From Chitinophaga niabensis (lineage in GTDB: Bacteria; Bacteroidota; Bacteroidia; Chitinophagales; Chitinophagaceae): DNA of 64,000 bases. Under the pieces are notes generated by a model. The model worked only from the letters and a program-made list of their open reading frames with translations, was not told the DNA's origin and did no database searches. Position 1 is the first letter of the stretch. Each line of letters begins with the position of its first letter. This document shows positions 26,328 through 34,137 of this stretch, piece after piece. The position numbers were made by a program, and so were the translations under genes. The stretch covers positions 3,663,001-3,727,000 of the forward strand of contig NZ_CP154260.1 of NCBI RefSeq assembly GCF_039545795.1, read 5' to 3'.

Positions 26328-29186
26328 ATGAAGATCATGTATTGCATACTGTCTGCAATTTTACTCAGTTCCTATGCCTGCAGGCAACCTACAAAAGAAA
26401 TCGTTAAAAGCCTCGACCTATACCTTCCCGAAGACCTGGAAGTAACCTTATGGGCGGAATCCCCGCTGTTCTATAATCCCACCAATATGGATGTGGATAT
26501 CAAAGGCAGGATCTGGATCACAGAAGCTGTAGACTACCGCAACTTCAGAAATGATTCTACCAAACATCTGCATCATGCACAGGGAGACCGTGTGATGATC
26601 CTGGAAGACAGGGATGGCGATGGCCGTGCGGATACTTCCAAAGTTTATGTGCAGGACAGAGACCTGATTGCACCCGTGGGTATTGCCGTGATCGGGAATA
26701 AAGTAATAGTATCCTGCTCCCCCAATCTCATTGTATACACCGATGAAAACGGAGACGACCAACCGGATAAAAAAGAGATCTTCCTGAAAGGCTTCGGCGG
26801 CCTGGACCATGATCATGCGCTGCATGCACTCTTTGCAGGCCCGGATGGCAACTGGTATTTCAACACAGGTAATGCAGGGCCGCATGTGGTAACAGATAAA
26901 AGCGGATGGACTTTACGTTCCGGCAGTATCTATACCGGCGGCTCACCCTATAACACCAAGAACAATGGCAATATGAAAAGCGATGACAGCTGCGTGTATG
27001 TGGGCGGGCTCGCTTTACGCATTCAGCCGGATGGAAAGGGTTTAAAAGTATTGGGCCATAACTTCAGGAATTCCTACGAAGTGATCCCTGATTCATACGG
27101 TAACCTCTGGCAGAACGACAATGATGACGAAGTGATCGCCTGCAGGACCACCTGGCTGATGGAAGGCGGTAACGCGGGTTATTTCAGTTCAGACGGAACC
27201 CGCACCTGGCAGGGAGATCACCGCCTGGGACAGGAAGCGTTCACCGCACACTGGCACCAGGACGATCCGGGTGTAATGCCGGCAGGCGACCGTTCCGGTT
27301 CAGGTGCACCCACAGGTATTGTTGTGAATGAAAGTGATGCTTTGGGCAAAGATTACTTAGGCATGCTGCTGAGCGCTGATGCCGGAAGGAATGTGATCTT
27401 CGGTTATCATCCTTCCCTGTATGCTTCCGGTTACAACCTGGGAAAAAGACAAGACCTCATCAGCTCTGTGTTGAATGCTGACAGCAATTACGTGTGGCAT
27501 GACTCTGCTCATAACAACAAAAAAGAAAGCTGGTTCCGGCCCAGTGATGTAACCATTGGTACAGATGGCGCCATCTATATTGCAGATTGGTTTGATCCTG
27601 TAGTGGGCGCCCATTTGATGAATGACAGTGTGGGATATGGAAGGATCTACCGGATAGTACCCAAAAACAAAAAACTCACTGCGCCCAAAATTGATATCAA
27701 TACCACTGAAGGCCAGATAGCTGCTTTAAAAAGCCCGGCCATTAATGTGCGCAACCAGGGATTTGTAAAACTGAAAGCGCAGGGGCCAGCAGCTGTTCCG
27801 CATGTGCAGGCATTGTTGAAGGACAAAAATCCCTTTATCAGGGCAAGAGCGGTATGGTTGCTGGCGCAGCTGAACACAAAAATAGTGGAAGCTTTGTTGA
27901 AAGATCCAGATGTTCAACTGAGAGCTACTGCTTACCGCGCGCTTCGCCAGAGCGGCAATGACCTGCTGCCCTACGCAAAAGCAATGATCAACGATACTTC
28001 CGCATTCATAAAAAGAGAAGTGATCAGCTCCCTGCGGGATTCCTCCTACGAAAAAAAGAAACCGCTGCTGCTGGAACTGATCAAACAATACGATGGTGAG
28101 GACCGCTGGTACCTGGAGGCCCTGGGCGCCAGTTTAAAAGGCCATGAATCAGATATATACCCGGAGATTGTAAAGATATTCGGAGAAGGAAAAGAACCTT
28201 CCGCCTGGAACCGTAAAATGGTCTCCCTTGCATGGCGCTTGCATCCACCGGAAGCAATTAATGCTTTAACAAAACGGGCAGGTGATACACTCTTGTCTAT
28301 AAAAGACAGGCAGGAAGCCATGACCGCGCTTGGCTTTATGAATACGAAACCTGCAGCGGAGGCTATGCTGGCACTGTCAAAAGGGAGTACACAGGAGATT
28401 GCAGAAACCGCAACTTACTGGCTGGCTTTCCGGCAAAGCAATGATTGGGTAGACCTGCTTGACTGGAAGGAGCTGGACCTGAACCCATACTATGAGCGCA
28501 AGCTGGCAAAGATGAAATTGAAAAAACAAACGATCATGGACAAACGCCAGCCCTTTGATGAAAGAAAATTCCGCGCACAGCAAATGGCCATGGATACGGT
28601 GGGAGGCCAGATGCTGATAGGCATGGCGGAAGCAAAGACCATTCCTGAAGACATGTTGCCTGTTATAGAAGAAAAGATCTTTAACAATACTGACCCCACC
28701 ATCCGGATGCAGGCGGGCAAATACTTCAAACAACCCGGCTCAGAAAGGGCTTACTCCATACCGGATATGCTGCAACTGAAGCCGGATGCTGCAAACGGCA
28801 AAACCGTGTTTACAACCCGCTGCGGCAGTTGTCATAAACTCGGCGATAAGGGCAATAGCATCGGCCCTGATCTGACAGGTATCGGAAAGAAATTCGATAA
28901 AACCGAACTGCTGGATGCGATCGTGAATCCAAGCGCCGGTATCGTGTTCGGCTATGAGTCCTGGCTGGTAAACACCAGTGAAGGTGAAACGCTGTTCGGC
29001 TTCCTGCTCTCGGAAAACAAGCGGTCCATTGTTATCAAAGACGTGAGCGGTCAAAAACATGTAGTGGACAAAAAGAAAATAAGCTCGCAGAAAAAGCAGG
29101 AAAAAAGCCTGATGCCCGATCCCTTCAGTAACAATCTTACTGAAAAAGATATCAGCGATGTAGTGGGATTTTTAAAGAGCATATAG
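26328..29186 (+). CDS. Lipoprotein dehydrogenase with HEAT repeats and C-terminal c-type heme domain
   Basis: A 952-residue lipoprotein (lipobox-like SYAC, Cys18). Residues about 30-430 form a propeller of the membrane-bound dehydrogenase type known from Planctomycetes/Verrucomicrobia and Bacteroidota (RIWITEAVDYRN, DRDGDGRAD, DHALHALFAGPDG). HEAT-like helices follow (about 470-730), then a heme-binding domain with CGSCH (Cys832, Cys835, His836) and a downstream partner segment ending VVGFLKSI. Probably a periplasmic or surface sugar oxidase passing electrons to its own heme; substrate unknown. It follows the PhyH gene by 25 bp. The stop codon lies inside a 30-bp palindrome. Confidence 0.87.
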   Translation: MKIMYCILSAILLSSYACRQPTKEIVKSLDLYLPEDLEVTLWAESPLFYNPTNMDVDIKGRIWITEAVDYRNFRNDSTKHLHHAQGDRVMILEDRDGDGRADTSKVYVQDRDLIAPVGIAVIGNKVIVSCSPNLIVYTDENGDDQPDKKEIFLKGFGGLDHDHALHALFAGPDGNWYFNTGNAGPHVVTDKSGWTLRSGSIYTGGSPYNTKNNGNMKSDDSCVYVGGLALRIQPDGKGLKVLGHNFRNSYEVIPDSYGNLWQNDNDDEVIACRTTWLMEGGNAGYFSSDGTRTWQGDHRLGQEAFTAHWHQDDPGVMPAGDRSGSGAPTGIVVNESDALGKDYLGMLLSADAGRNVIFGYHPSLYASGYNLGKRQDLISSVLNADSNYVWHDSAHNNKKESWFRPSDVTIGTDGAIYIADWFDPVVGAHLMNDSVGYGRIYRIVPKNKKLTAPKIDINTTEGQIAALKSPAINVRNQGFVKLKAQGPAAVPHVQALLKDKNPFIRARAVWLLAQLNTKIVEALLKDPDVQLRATAYRALRQSGNDLLPYAKAMINDTSAFIKREVISSLRDSSYEKKKPLLLELIKQYDGEDRWYLEALGASLKGHESDIYPEIVKIFGEGKEPSAWNRKMVSLAWRLHPPEAINALTKRAGDTLLSIKDRQEAMTALGFMNTKPAAEAMLALSKGSTQEIAETATYWLAFRQSNDWVDLLDWKELDLNPYYERKLAKMKLKKQTIMDKRQPFDERKFRAQQMAMDTVGGQMLIGMAEAKTIPEDMLPVIEEKIFNNTDPTIRMQAGKYFKQPGSERAYSIPDMLQLKPDAANGKTVFTTRCGSCHKLGDKGNSIGPDLTGIGKKFDKTELLDAIVNPSAGIVFGYESWLVNTSEGETLFGFLLSENKRSIVIKDVSGQKHVVDKKKISSQKKQEKSLMPDPFSNNLTEKDISDVVGFLKSI

Positions 29187-29212
29187 CTAAAATATTATAA
29201 TATTTTAGCTAT
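29183..29212. repeat. Perfect 30-bp AT-rich palindrome across the stop codon of the heme lipoprotein gene
   Basis: The sequence from 29183 to 29212 equals its own reverse complement (core AGCTAAAATATTATAATATTTTAGCT broken into two 13-bp arms with no loop). It contains the TAG stop (29184-29186). No T-run follows. It could fold as an mRNA hairpin that tunes expression of the DUF5009 gene 24 bp downstream, or bind a protein. Confidence 0.8.
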
Positions 29213-29236
29213 CTTGATCGGTAAATCCCTAACTAC

Positions 29237-30406
29237 ATGACCGTAACACAACGCATTGCCGCTATCGACATAACCCGCGCACTGACTATGTTCCTGATGA
29301 TATTCGTGAATGACCTCTGGTCCCTGCACGATATTCCCAAATGGCTGGAACATACTGCTGCAAAGGACGACGGGATGGGGCTTGCGGACACGGTGTTCCC
29401 TGCATTCCTTTTTATTGTGGGCATGAGCATCCCTTACGCGATCAGCAACCGCATCAAAAAAGGCGATACTTTATGGCAACTGATACGCCATGTGGTAGAA
29501 CGCTCCATAGCACTGCTGGTAATGGGCCTTTTCTTTGTGAACGGAGAAAACCTGAATGCAGCCGCTACCGGTATGCCACGCGGCGTATGGAACATCATCT
29601 GCTGCATCTGTTTCATTTTCATCTGGAACCAATATCCCGCAAAGTTTCCTAAAACAGCACAGAACGTGATCAAAGGTGTGGGTATAGTTACCCTGCTGAT
29701 GATGGCCTGGATCTGCAGAGGCGGAGAAGGAGATGAGGTACAACGTTTTGCTACCTACTGGTGGGGGATCCTGGGATTGATCGGTTGGGCCTACCTGGTA
29801 AGTGCCATGGTATATGTATTGGGGAAAGGCAATTTTATAGTGAATGCAGTAGCCTGGTTGCTGTGTTTAGGATATAGCATGGCGGTACATGGGGATGTGG
29901 CACCGGGGATCTTCGGATATATTGCAGACGGCGCTATGCCCGCACTGGTGCTGGGTGGTGTACTTGTTTCCCAGATCTTCCGTCACTACAGCACTGCCGG
30001 CAAATGGCAATCCGTAATAGCTGTACTCAGTGCCTTAGCCGTAGTATTACTCACTGCAGGATTTTTAACACGGCCCATATGGGGTATCTCCAAGATCATG
30101 GCAACACCCAGCTGGGTACTGATCTGCAGCGCTATCACCATCGGCGTGTTCATCTTCACCTACTGGCTGGCAGACCTGCAGCAGAAAGCATCCTGGTTTA
30201 AGGGCATCAAAGCAGCGGGTACTGATACCTTACTCTGTTATCTTATCCCCTATTTCGTATATGCGCTCCTTTCCCTCGCACATCTCAGTTTCCCTGACAT
30301 GATCTCCGGCGGTGCCATCGGCATCGTAAAATCACTCGTATTCTCTTTCCTGATGATCCAGATTGCCGGATGGATCAGTAAAGGAGGAATCCGATTGAAA
30401 CTGTAA
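29237..30406 (+). CDS. DUF5009 / heparan-alpha-glucosaminide N-acetyltransferase-like membrane protein
   Basis: A 389-residue integral membrane protein with about ten hydrophobic helices. The N-terminal IDITRALTMFLMIFVNDLW and the LADTVFPAFLFIVGMSIPYA segment match the COG4299/DUF5009 pattern, relatives of the human lysosomal HGSNAT acetyltransferase. It may acetylate an amino sugar across the inner membrane, but the bacterial function is unproven. Third gene of the dioxygenase cluster. Confidence 0.87.
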   Translation: MTVTQRIAAIDITRALTMFLMIFVNDLWSLHDIPKWLEHTAAKDDGMGLADTVFPAFLFIVGMSIPYAISNRIKKGDTLWQLIRHVVERSIALLVMGLFFVNGENLNAAATGMPRGVWNIICCICFIFIWNQYPAKFPKTAQNVIKGVGIVTLLMMAWICRGGEGDEVQRFATYWWGILGLIGWAYLVSAMVYVLGKGNFIVNAVAWLLCLGYSMAVHGDVAPGIFGYIADGAMPALVLGGVLVSQIFRHYSTAGKWQSVIAVLSALAVVLLTAGFLTRPIWGISKIMATPSWVLICSAITIGVFIFTYWLADLQQKASWFKGIKAAGTDTLLCYLIPYFVYALLSLAHLSFPDMISGGAIGIVKSLVFSFLMIQIAGWISKGGIRLKL

Positions 30407-30411
30407 CTTTG
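30404..30411 (+). promoter_or_regulatory. Possible -7 box overlapping the stop of the DUF5009 gene
   Basis: TAACTTTG matches TAnnTTTG; its TAA is the stop codon of the DUF5009 gene. It lies 6 bp before the epimerase ATG and no -33 element is seen, so it may be chance. If used, the epimerase mRNA would be nearly leaderless. Confidence 0.25.
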
Positions 30412-30417
30412 TATTCT

Positions 30418-31287
30418 ATGTTGGAAATAGCAAACGAATACCTGCAGGTAAAGATCAGCCCGGCAGGCGCAGAACTGCAAAGCATTATCCGGAAGGACAA
30501 TCAACTGGAATACCTCTGGAGCGGTGATCCCGCATTCTGGGGAAAGAAGAGTCCCGTGCTCTTCCCCATTGTTGGCGGATTAAAAGAAAACACTTACCAG
30601 TACAAAGAACAGCATTACCAGTTGGGAAGGCATGGCTTTGCACGGGAAATGGAATTTGCTGTTACGGAACATACCGCAACAAGCATTACTTTCAATATAC
30701 AGGACAATGACCTTACCCTGCTGAAATATCCTTTTCCTTTCAGCCTCAACATCCGTTACAGCGTTAAGGATGCTACCCTGACGGTTGGATATGAAGTGCA
30801 GAATATGGGCGATGAAACAATGTACTTTTCCATCGGTGCACATCCTGCATTTAAAGTGCCCCTGGTGAATGGTACTGCTTTTGAAGATTACAGCCTGCAT
30901 TTCAGCGATCCGGAAACAGCACCGCTGTGGCTGTTATCTTCTGCCGGTATTGTCAACAACCAGCCCAGCCCTTACCTCGATCATACAACGGAGCTGCCTC
31001 TACGCAAATCCCTGTTCTACAACGATGCACTGGTGTTCAAACACCTGGCTTCCACTGCTATCTCCATCAGGAGCGATAAAACACCGCATGGCTTAACCGT
31101 ACATTTCCCCGGTTTCCCTTATATGGGTATCTGGAATGCAAGGGATGCAGACTTTGTTTGCATTGAACCCTGGTACGGTATTGCTGATCATGAAAATGCA
31201 ACGGGTAAGCTGGAGGAGAAAGAAGGTATGATGGCCCTTTCACCTGAGCAGATCTTTTCTTCACAATGGTCTGCCGTGTTCTTCTAA
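30418..31287 (+). CDS. Aldose 1-epimerase family protein (LacX-like)
   Basis: A 289-residue galactose-mutarotase-fold protein. Family blocks: SPAGAELQSI, FPIVGG, GRHGFAR, and IGAHPAFKVPL with the putative catalytic His. It would interconvert anomers of hexoses or sugar phosphates in the cytoplasm. Starts 11 bp after the DUF5009 stop, the last gene of the cluster, supporting a sugar-related role for it. An in-frame TTG at 30409 is an alternative start. Confidence 0.87.
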   Translation: MLEIANEYLQVKISPAGAELQSIIRKDNQLEYLWSGDPAFWGKKSPVLFPIVGGLKENTYQYKEQHYQLGRHGFAREMEFAVTEHTATSITFNIQDNDLTLLKYPFPFSLNIRYSVKDATLTVGYEVQNMGDETMYFSIGAHPAFKVPLVNGTAFEDYSLHFSDPETAPLWLLSSAGIVNNQPSPYLDHTTELPLRKSLFYNDALVFKHLASTAISIRSDKTPHGLTVHFPGFPYMGIWNARDADFVCIEPWYGIADHENATGKLEEKEGMMALSPEQIFSSQWSAVFF

Positions 31288-31442
31288 GAAATTAACATTT
31301 TCAAACTCGTTTGCGCCTATGCGTTACACCATCCATTAACACCGTTGGATGGCAGGAATCTTACATTTGCATCGGCCTTTAGATTTATAATCTGCCAACT
31401 GATAAAGTTGTAGTATGATTTGGATTTCTGGTTGATTAAAAA

Positions 31443-31470
31443 AAGCGCTCATCTTCAGGGATGAGCGCTT
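31443..31470 (-). terminator. Rho-independent terminator of the alkylation-repair operon
   Basis: Perfect 11-bp stem AAGCGCTCATC / GATGAGCGCTT with a 6-nt loop. On the minus strand it runs into a TTTTTTT tract, just past the stop at 31477. It also sits 155 bp past the epimerase gene. The 189-bp gap 31288-31476 holds nothing else clear. Confidence 0.88.
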
Positions 31471-31476
31471 ACTATT

Positions 31477-32184
31477 TTAACACTTAATGGTTTTCTTCTT
31501 TTTAGCCCCGCCTGGCCGGTTTCGGGAGGCGTTGATATAATCTTCTGCCGCAGGAACTTTACAGGCCGTATCGCCCATATTAACGCTTACAATGCCCACT
31601 TTCTTTGCTACCGCAATGGCCTCTTTATTCAAAGCATCCACATAAGTACCTACGCCTATCACAAATCCGTTCATCGTATAACGTACCCTGTTAGGGGCTG
31701 TATGGATCTCTGTTTGTACCCGTTTCAGCAATTCCTTCAGCTTCGGCAGGTCCAGCTCCTCATCCGGTTTCATGGATACGATGCCACCCAGTGTATTCCA
31801 GCCGCTGCAGGCAATTTGTTCATCTTTGGAATCTATCCATTTCAAAGCAAGTTTCCAGCCCTGCGGATGTTCGGAGGTTACCCAGGGAACGGTGTATTCA
31901 TTGATAGAAGGTGACTTCGCGTTTTTCACCCAATGCTCCAGTTGCTTCTCCGTCATAGCACTACCGTCTGCTACCAGGCCGGCAAGATACATGGCATCAT
32001 ACACACCGCTTTCATACAATGCAAGCGCGAGTGCCTGATCTTTTTTGATCTTCTTCTGCAACACTTTCAGGTCTGCCACTTTAGCACCGTAAACAGGCTC
32101 CTGGCAACCGTGTTTCATGAGTGTGTTTTTCGTGGAAGCACTACCGTAAGCTTTGATAGCGTCCAAAACTTCCTGCAATGTCAT
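31477..32184 (-). CDS. DNA alkylation repair protein (AlkD-like HEAT-repeat family)
   Basis: A 235-residue all-helical protein. Segments such as GAKVADLKVLQKKIKKDQ and NTLGGIVSMKPDEELDL match the AlkD/AlkC-like family of HEAT-repeat glycosylases that excise alkylated bases. The tail is basic (GGAKKKKTIKC). Last gene of a five-gene minus-strand operon, 10 bp after the pirin gene. Substrate range unknown. Confidence 0.82.
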   Translation of the reverse strand: MTLQEVLDAIKAYGSASTKNTLMKHGCQEPVYGAKVADLKVLQKKIKKDQALALALYESGVYDAMYLAGLVADGSAMTEKQLEHWVKNAKSPSINEYTVPWVTSEHPQGWKLALKWIDSKDEQIACSGWNTLGGIVSMKPDEELDLPKLKELLKRVQTEIHTAPNRVRYTMNGFVIGVGTYVDALNKEAIAVAKKVGIVSVNMGDTACKVPAAEDYINASRNRPGGAKKKKTIKC

Positions 32185-32194
32185 TGGTATAGAT

Positions 32195-33067
32195 TTATTC
32201 CTCTATCAAGATACCCATTTTTCCCATCTGAAAATCACGCATGGCCTCCAAAACTTCGGTTTCCGTGTTCATCACATAAGGCCCGTGTGCCACTACTTTT
32301 TCATTCAGCGGTTCCCCGCTGGCAATGAACACCCGGGTATCTTCTTCAGCGATCAGTTTAATGCCTTCTCCATCCTCATTGAACACCACGGCATGAAAGG
32401 CAGTGTATACACTGGCGCCTTCCACTTTCAACTCTCCGTCCAGCAGGTAGATGAACGCATGATGGCTGGCCGGGATCGGGAAATAAAACGCGCCGCCTTT
32501 TTTAATATTTGCGGTAAAAGTGTTCACGGGTGTTAAAGTGGGAATAGGGCCTTTGGTGCCCAGCAACTCCCCTGTTACCACATGCACAACCGCCAGGCCG
32601 TCCTCACTCTTCAGTTGCGGCGTTTCTGCTGCGTGCAGCGGGTAATAAGCAGGCTGGTCCTTTTTACGGCTGGCCGGCGAGTTCACCCAAAGCTGCAGCA
32701 ATTCCTGCACACCACCGGTTTCATGAATATCGTCCGGCGGCCTTTCACTATGGATAACACCCATACCCGCATGCATCCACTGGGTGCCGCCTTCGCGCAC
32801 CACACTGTTGTTGCCGCGACTGTCCCGGTGATGCACACCGCCTTTAAAAATAAAGGTCACCGGAGAAAATCCCCGGTGCGGATGCGGTGCTACGCCTGCA
32901 TGCCTTGGCGGCATGTAGGCGGGCACTTCAATATTGATGTGATGTAATAACAGGAAAGGATCTATCCTGTCTGCATGTACAGAAGGGAAAGGCTGACGCA
33001 CAGGTATATCGCCTGCTTCTTTCAGATCGGCGTACAATACGGTTTTTACACTACGGAGTTTTGTCAT
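32195..33067 (-). CDS. Pirin family protein
   Basis: A 290-residue bicupin. N-terminal metal ligands are in the typical PHPHRGF block, with His and Glu of MGVIHSE completing the site. Family members act as quercetinase-like dioxygenases or as iron-bound regulators in the cytosol. The start overlaps the end of the Fe-S protein gene by 17 bp, so the genes are coupled; the alkylation-repair gene follows by 10 bp. Confidence 0.88.
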   Translation of the reverse strand: MTKLRSVKTVLYADLKEAGDIPVRQPFPSVHADRIDPFLLLHHINIEVPAYMPPRHAGVAPHPHRGFSPVTFIFKGGVHHRDSRGNNSVVREGGTQWMHAGMGVIHSERPPDDIHETGGVQELLQLWVNSPASRKKDQPAYYPLHAAETPQLKSEDGLAVVHVVTGELLGTKGPIPTLTPVNTFTANIKKGGAFYFPIPASHHAFIYLLDGELKVEGASVYTAFHAVVFNEDGEGIKLIAEEDTRVFIASGEPLNEKVVAHGPYVMNTETEVLEAMRDFQMGKMGILIEE

Positions 33068-33290
33068 TTAATTTGTCTGCATTCATATAAAAACTCAAAG
33101 CGCCGGAGGGGCACTTCTCTACCTGGGCAATCAATGTTGCGGTATCCGCAGCAAACATTTTGATCCAGGGTCTGTCTTTCGGCTGAAATACTGCCGGCAA
33201 ACCACGTGCGCAGATGCCGGTATGTTTACAGAGCCTGGGCTGCCACACGATGGTGACCTCCCCATTCGTGTATTCCAGTTTTGCTTCCAT
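33051..33290 (-). CDS. (4Fe-4S) mono-cluster protein, YjdI-like
   Basis: A 79-residue Fer4_19-type protein. Conserved cysteines occur in CKHTGICARG and in VEKCPSGALSF, and the RPWIK segment is typical. In E. coli the homologue yjdI sits next to yjdJ, an acetyltransferase, and here the YjdJ-like gene is in the same operon, supporting the call. The ATG at 33290 gives the compact family form; the longer frame to 33431 overlaps the coiled-coil gene and adds Cys-rich non-family sequence. Confidence 0.82.
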   Translation of the reverse strand: MEAKLEYTNGEVTIVWQPRLCKHTGICARGLPAVFQPKDRPWIKMFAADTATLIAQVEKCPSGALSFYMNADKLNDKTP

Positions 33291-33303
33291 ATCAGTAATT
33301 TTT

Positions 33304-33675
33304 TCAGGATTTAAGCAGGCTGCGTTTGAAGGCCTTGAACTCTTCACGCAGATCGGTGAACAACCGGTCGAAGGTATCCATATCGTCCTGCAGTTTGTTG
33401 TGCAGCATCTGCAATTGTGCTGCTTCCCCATTGCTTTCAGACATCATTTTGTCTGCCTTGATGATCAGCTGCAGTTCATCGTTCACTACTTCTTTCTGGC
33501 GGATCAGTGCATTTTGAAAATGCTCGATCTTTACCTGCTGATCCTGGTCCAGTGATTGTGTACTGAGTTCCGTCAGTTCGGCTGTTAATGATTTGATCTC
33601 CTTTTCGCTCAGCAAAAGGTCTTTTTTCCATTCCTGGTGCAGTTGATGCAGTGCATCAAAATTTTCTATGGCCAT
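33304..33675 (-). CDS. Coiled-coil protein of unknown function
   Basis: A 123-residue, almost wholly helical protein with heptad-like Leu/Ile spacing over most of its length (for example LLLSEKEIKSLTAELTELS and ALIRQKEVVNDELQLIIK). No signal peptide. Not recognised. It sits between the YjdJ-like and YjdI-like genes with gaps of 17 and 13 bp, so it is co-transcribed with them. Confidence 0.75.
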   Translation of the reverse strand: MAIENFDALHQLHQEWKKDLLLSEKEIKSLTAELTELSTQSLDQDQQVKIEHFQNALIRQKEVVNDELQLIIKADKMMSESNGEAAQLQMLHNKLQDDMDTFDRLFTDLREEFKAFKRSLLKS

Positions 33676-33692
33676 ATTTTAGAGGATTGTGT

Positions 33693-33992
33693 CTATACAT
33701 TAATTCCGTGTGCAAGCAACCGCTTCCATTCCGGGTGTTTACGCAGGTAAGTGGCCACATAGGGGCAAAGGGGCACCATCTTTAATTTTCGCTCATCGAT
33801 GATTTCCAGCACTCTCTCCACAAGCGCCGAAGCAATACCCTGACCTTCCAGGGCTGGGGGAACTTCCGTATGTGTAAGGAAGATCTTATTTCCACCCATC
33901 ATATACTCAACTTTTGCCAGCAACCCGTCAATTTTCACTTCAAATTGCCTGGCATTCACATTATCTTTTACTTCCAACAGCTTCGTATCCAT
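33693..33992 (-). CDS. GNAT-type N-acetyltransferase, YjdJ-like
   Basis: A 99-residue small GNAT (GNAT_acetyltr / YjdJ type). The acetyl-CoA loop is EGQGIASALVERV, followed by LCPYVATYLRKHPEW. Usual substrate unknown. First gene of the five-gene minus-strand operon; its E. coli counterpart lies beside yjdI as here. Its ATG lies inside a 14-bp element repeated upstream of bioA. Confidence 0.85.
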   Translation of the reverse strand: MDTKLLEVKDNVNARQFEVKIDGLLAKVEYMMGGNKIFLTHTEVPPALEGQGIASALVERVLEIIDERKLKMVPLCPYVATYLRKHPEWKRLLAHGINV

Positions 33993-34119
33993 GTTATATT
34001 TGGGTTTTAACTTAAAGAATACTGCAGTTCAAATATCCTGCCGGTATTTCTCATGCTGCAAAGTTACGGATTTGGCAGGAACCCATATTTATTAACATAA
34101 TTACACATGTTATATTTGG
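33990..34119. repeat. 14-bp direct repeat flanking the yjdJ/bioA intergenic region
   Basis: CATGTTATATTTGG occurs at 33990-34003 and again at 34106-34119, 116 bp apart. Both copies hold TATATTTG, a TAnnTTTG match. The first overlaps the reverse complement of the acetyltransferase start codon. Confidence 0.6.
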
Positions 34120-34133
34120 CTGACTTAAATTTG
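34111..34133 (+). promoter_or_regulatory. Two -7 boxes upstream of bioA
   Basis: TATATTTG at 34111-34118 and TAAATTTG at 34126-34133 both match TAnnTTTG. The second ends 4 bp before the ATG. Which one is used cannot be told from the sequence. Confidence 0.45.
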
Positions 34134-34137
34134 CCCC

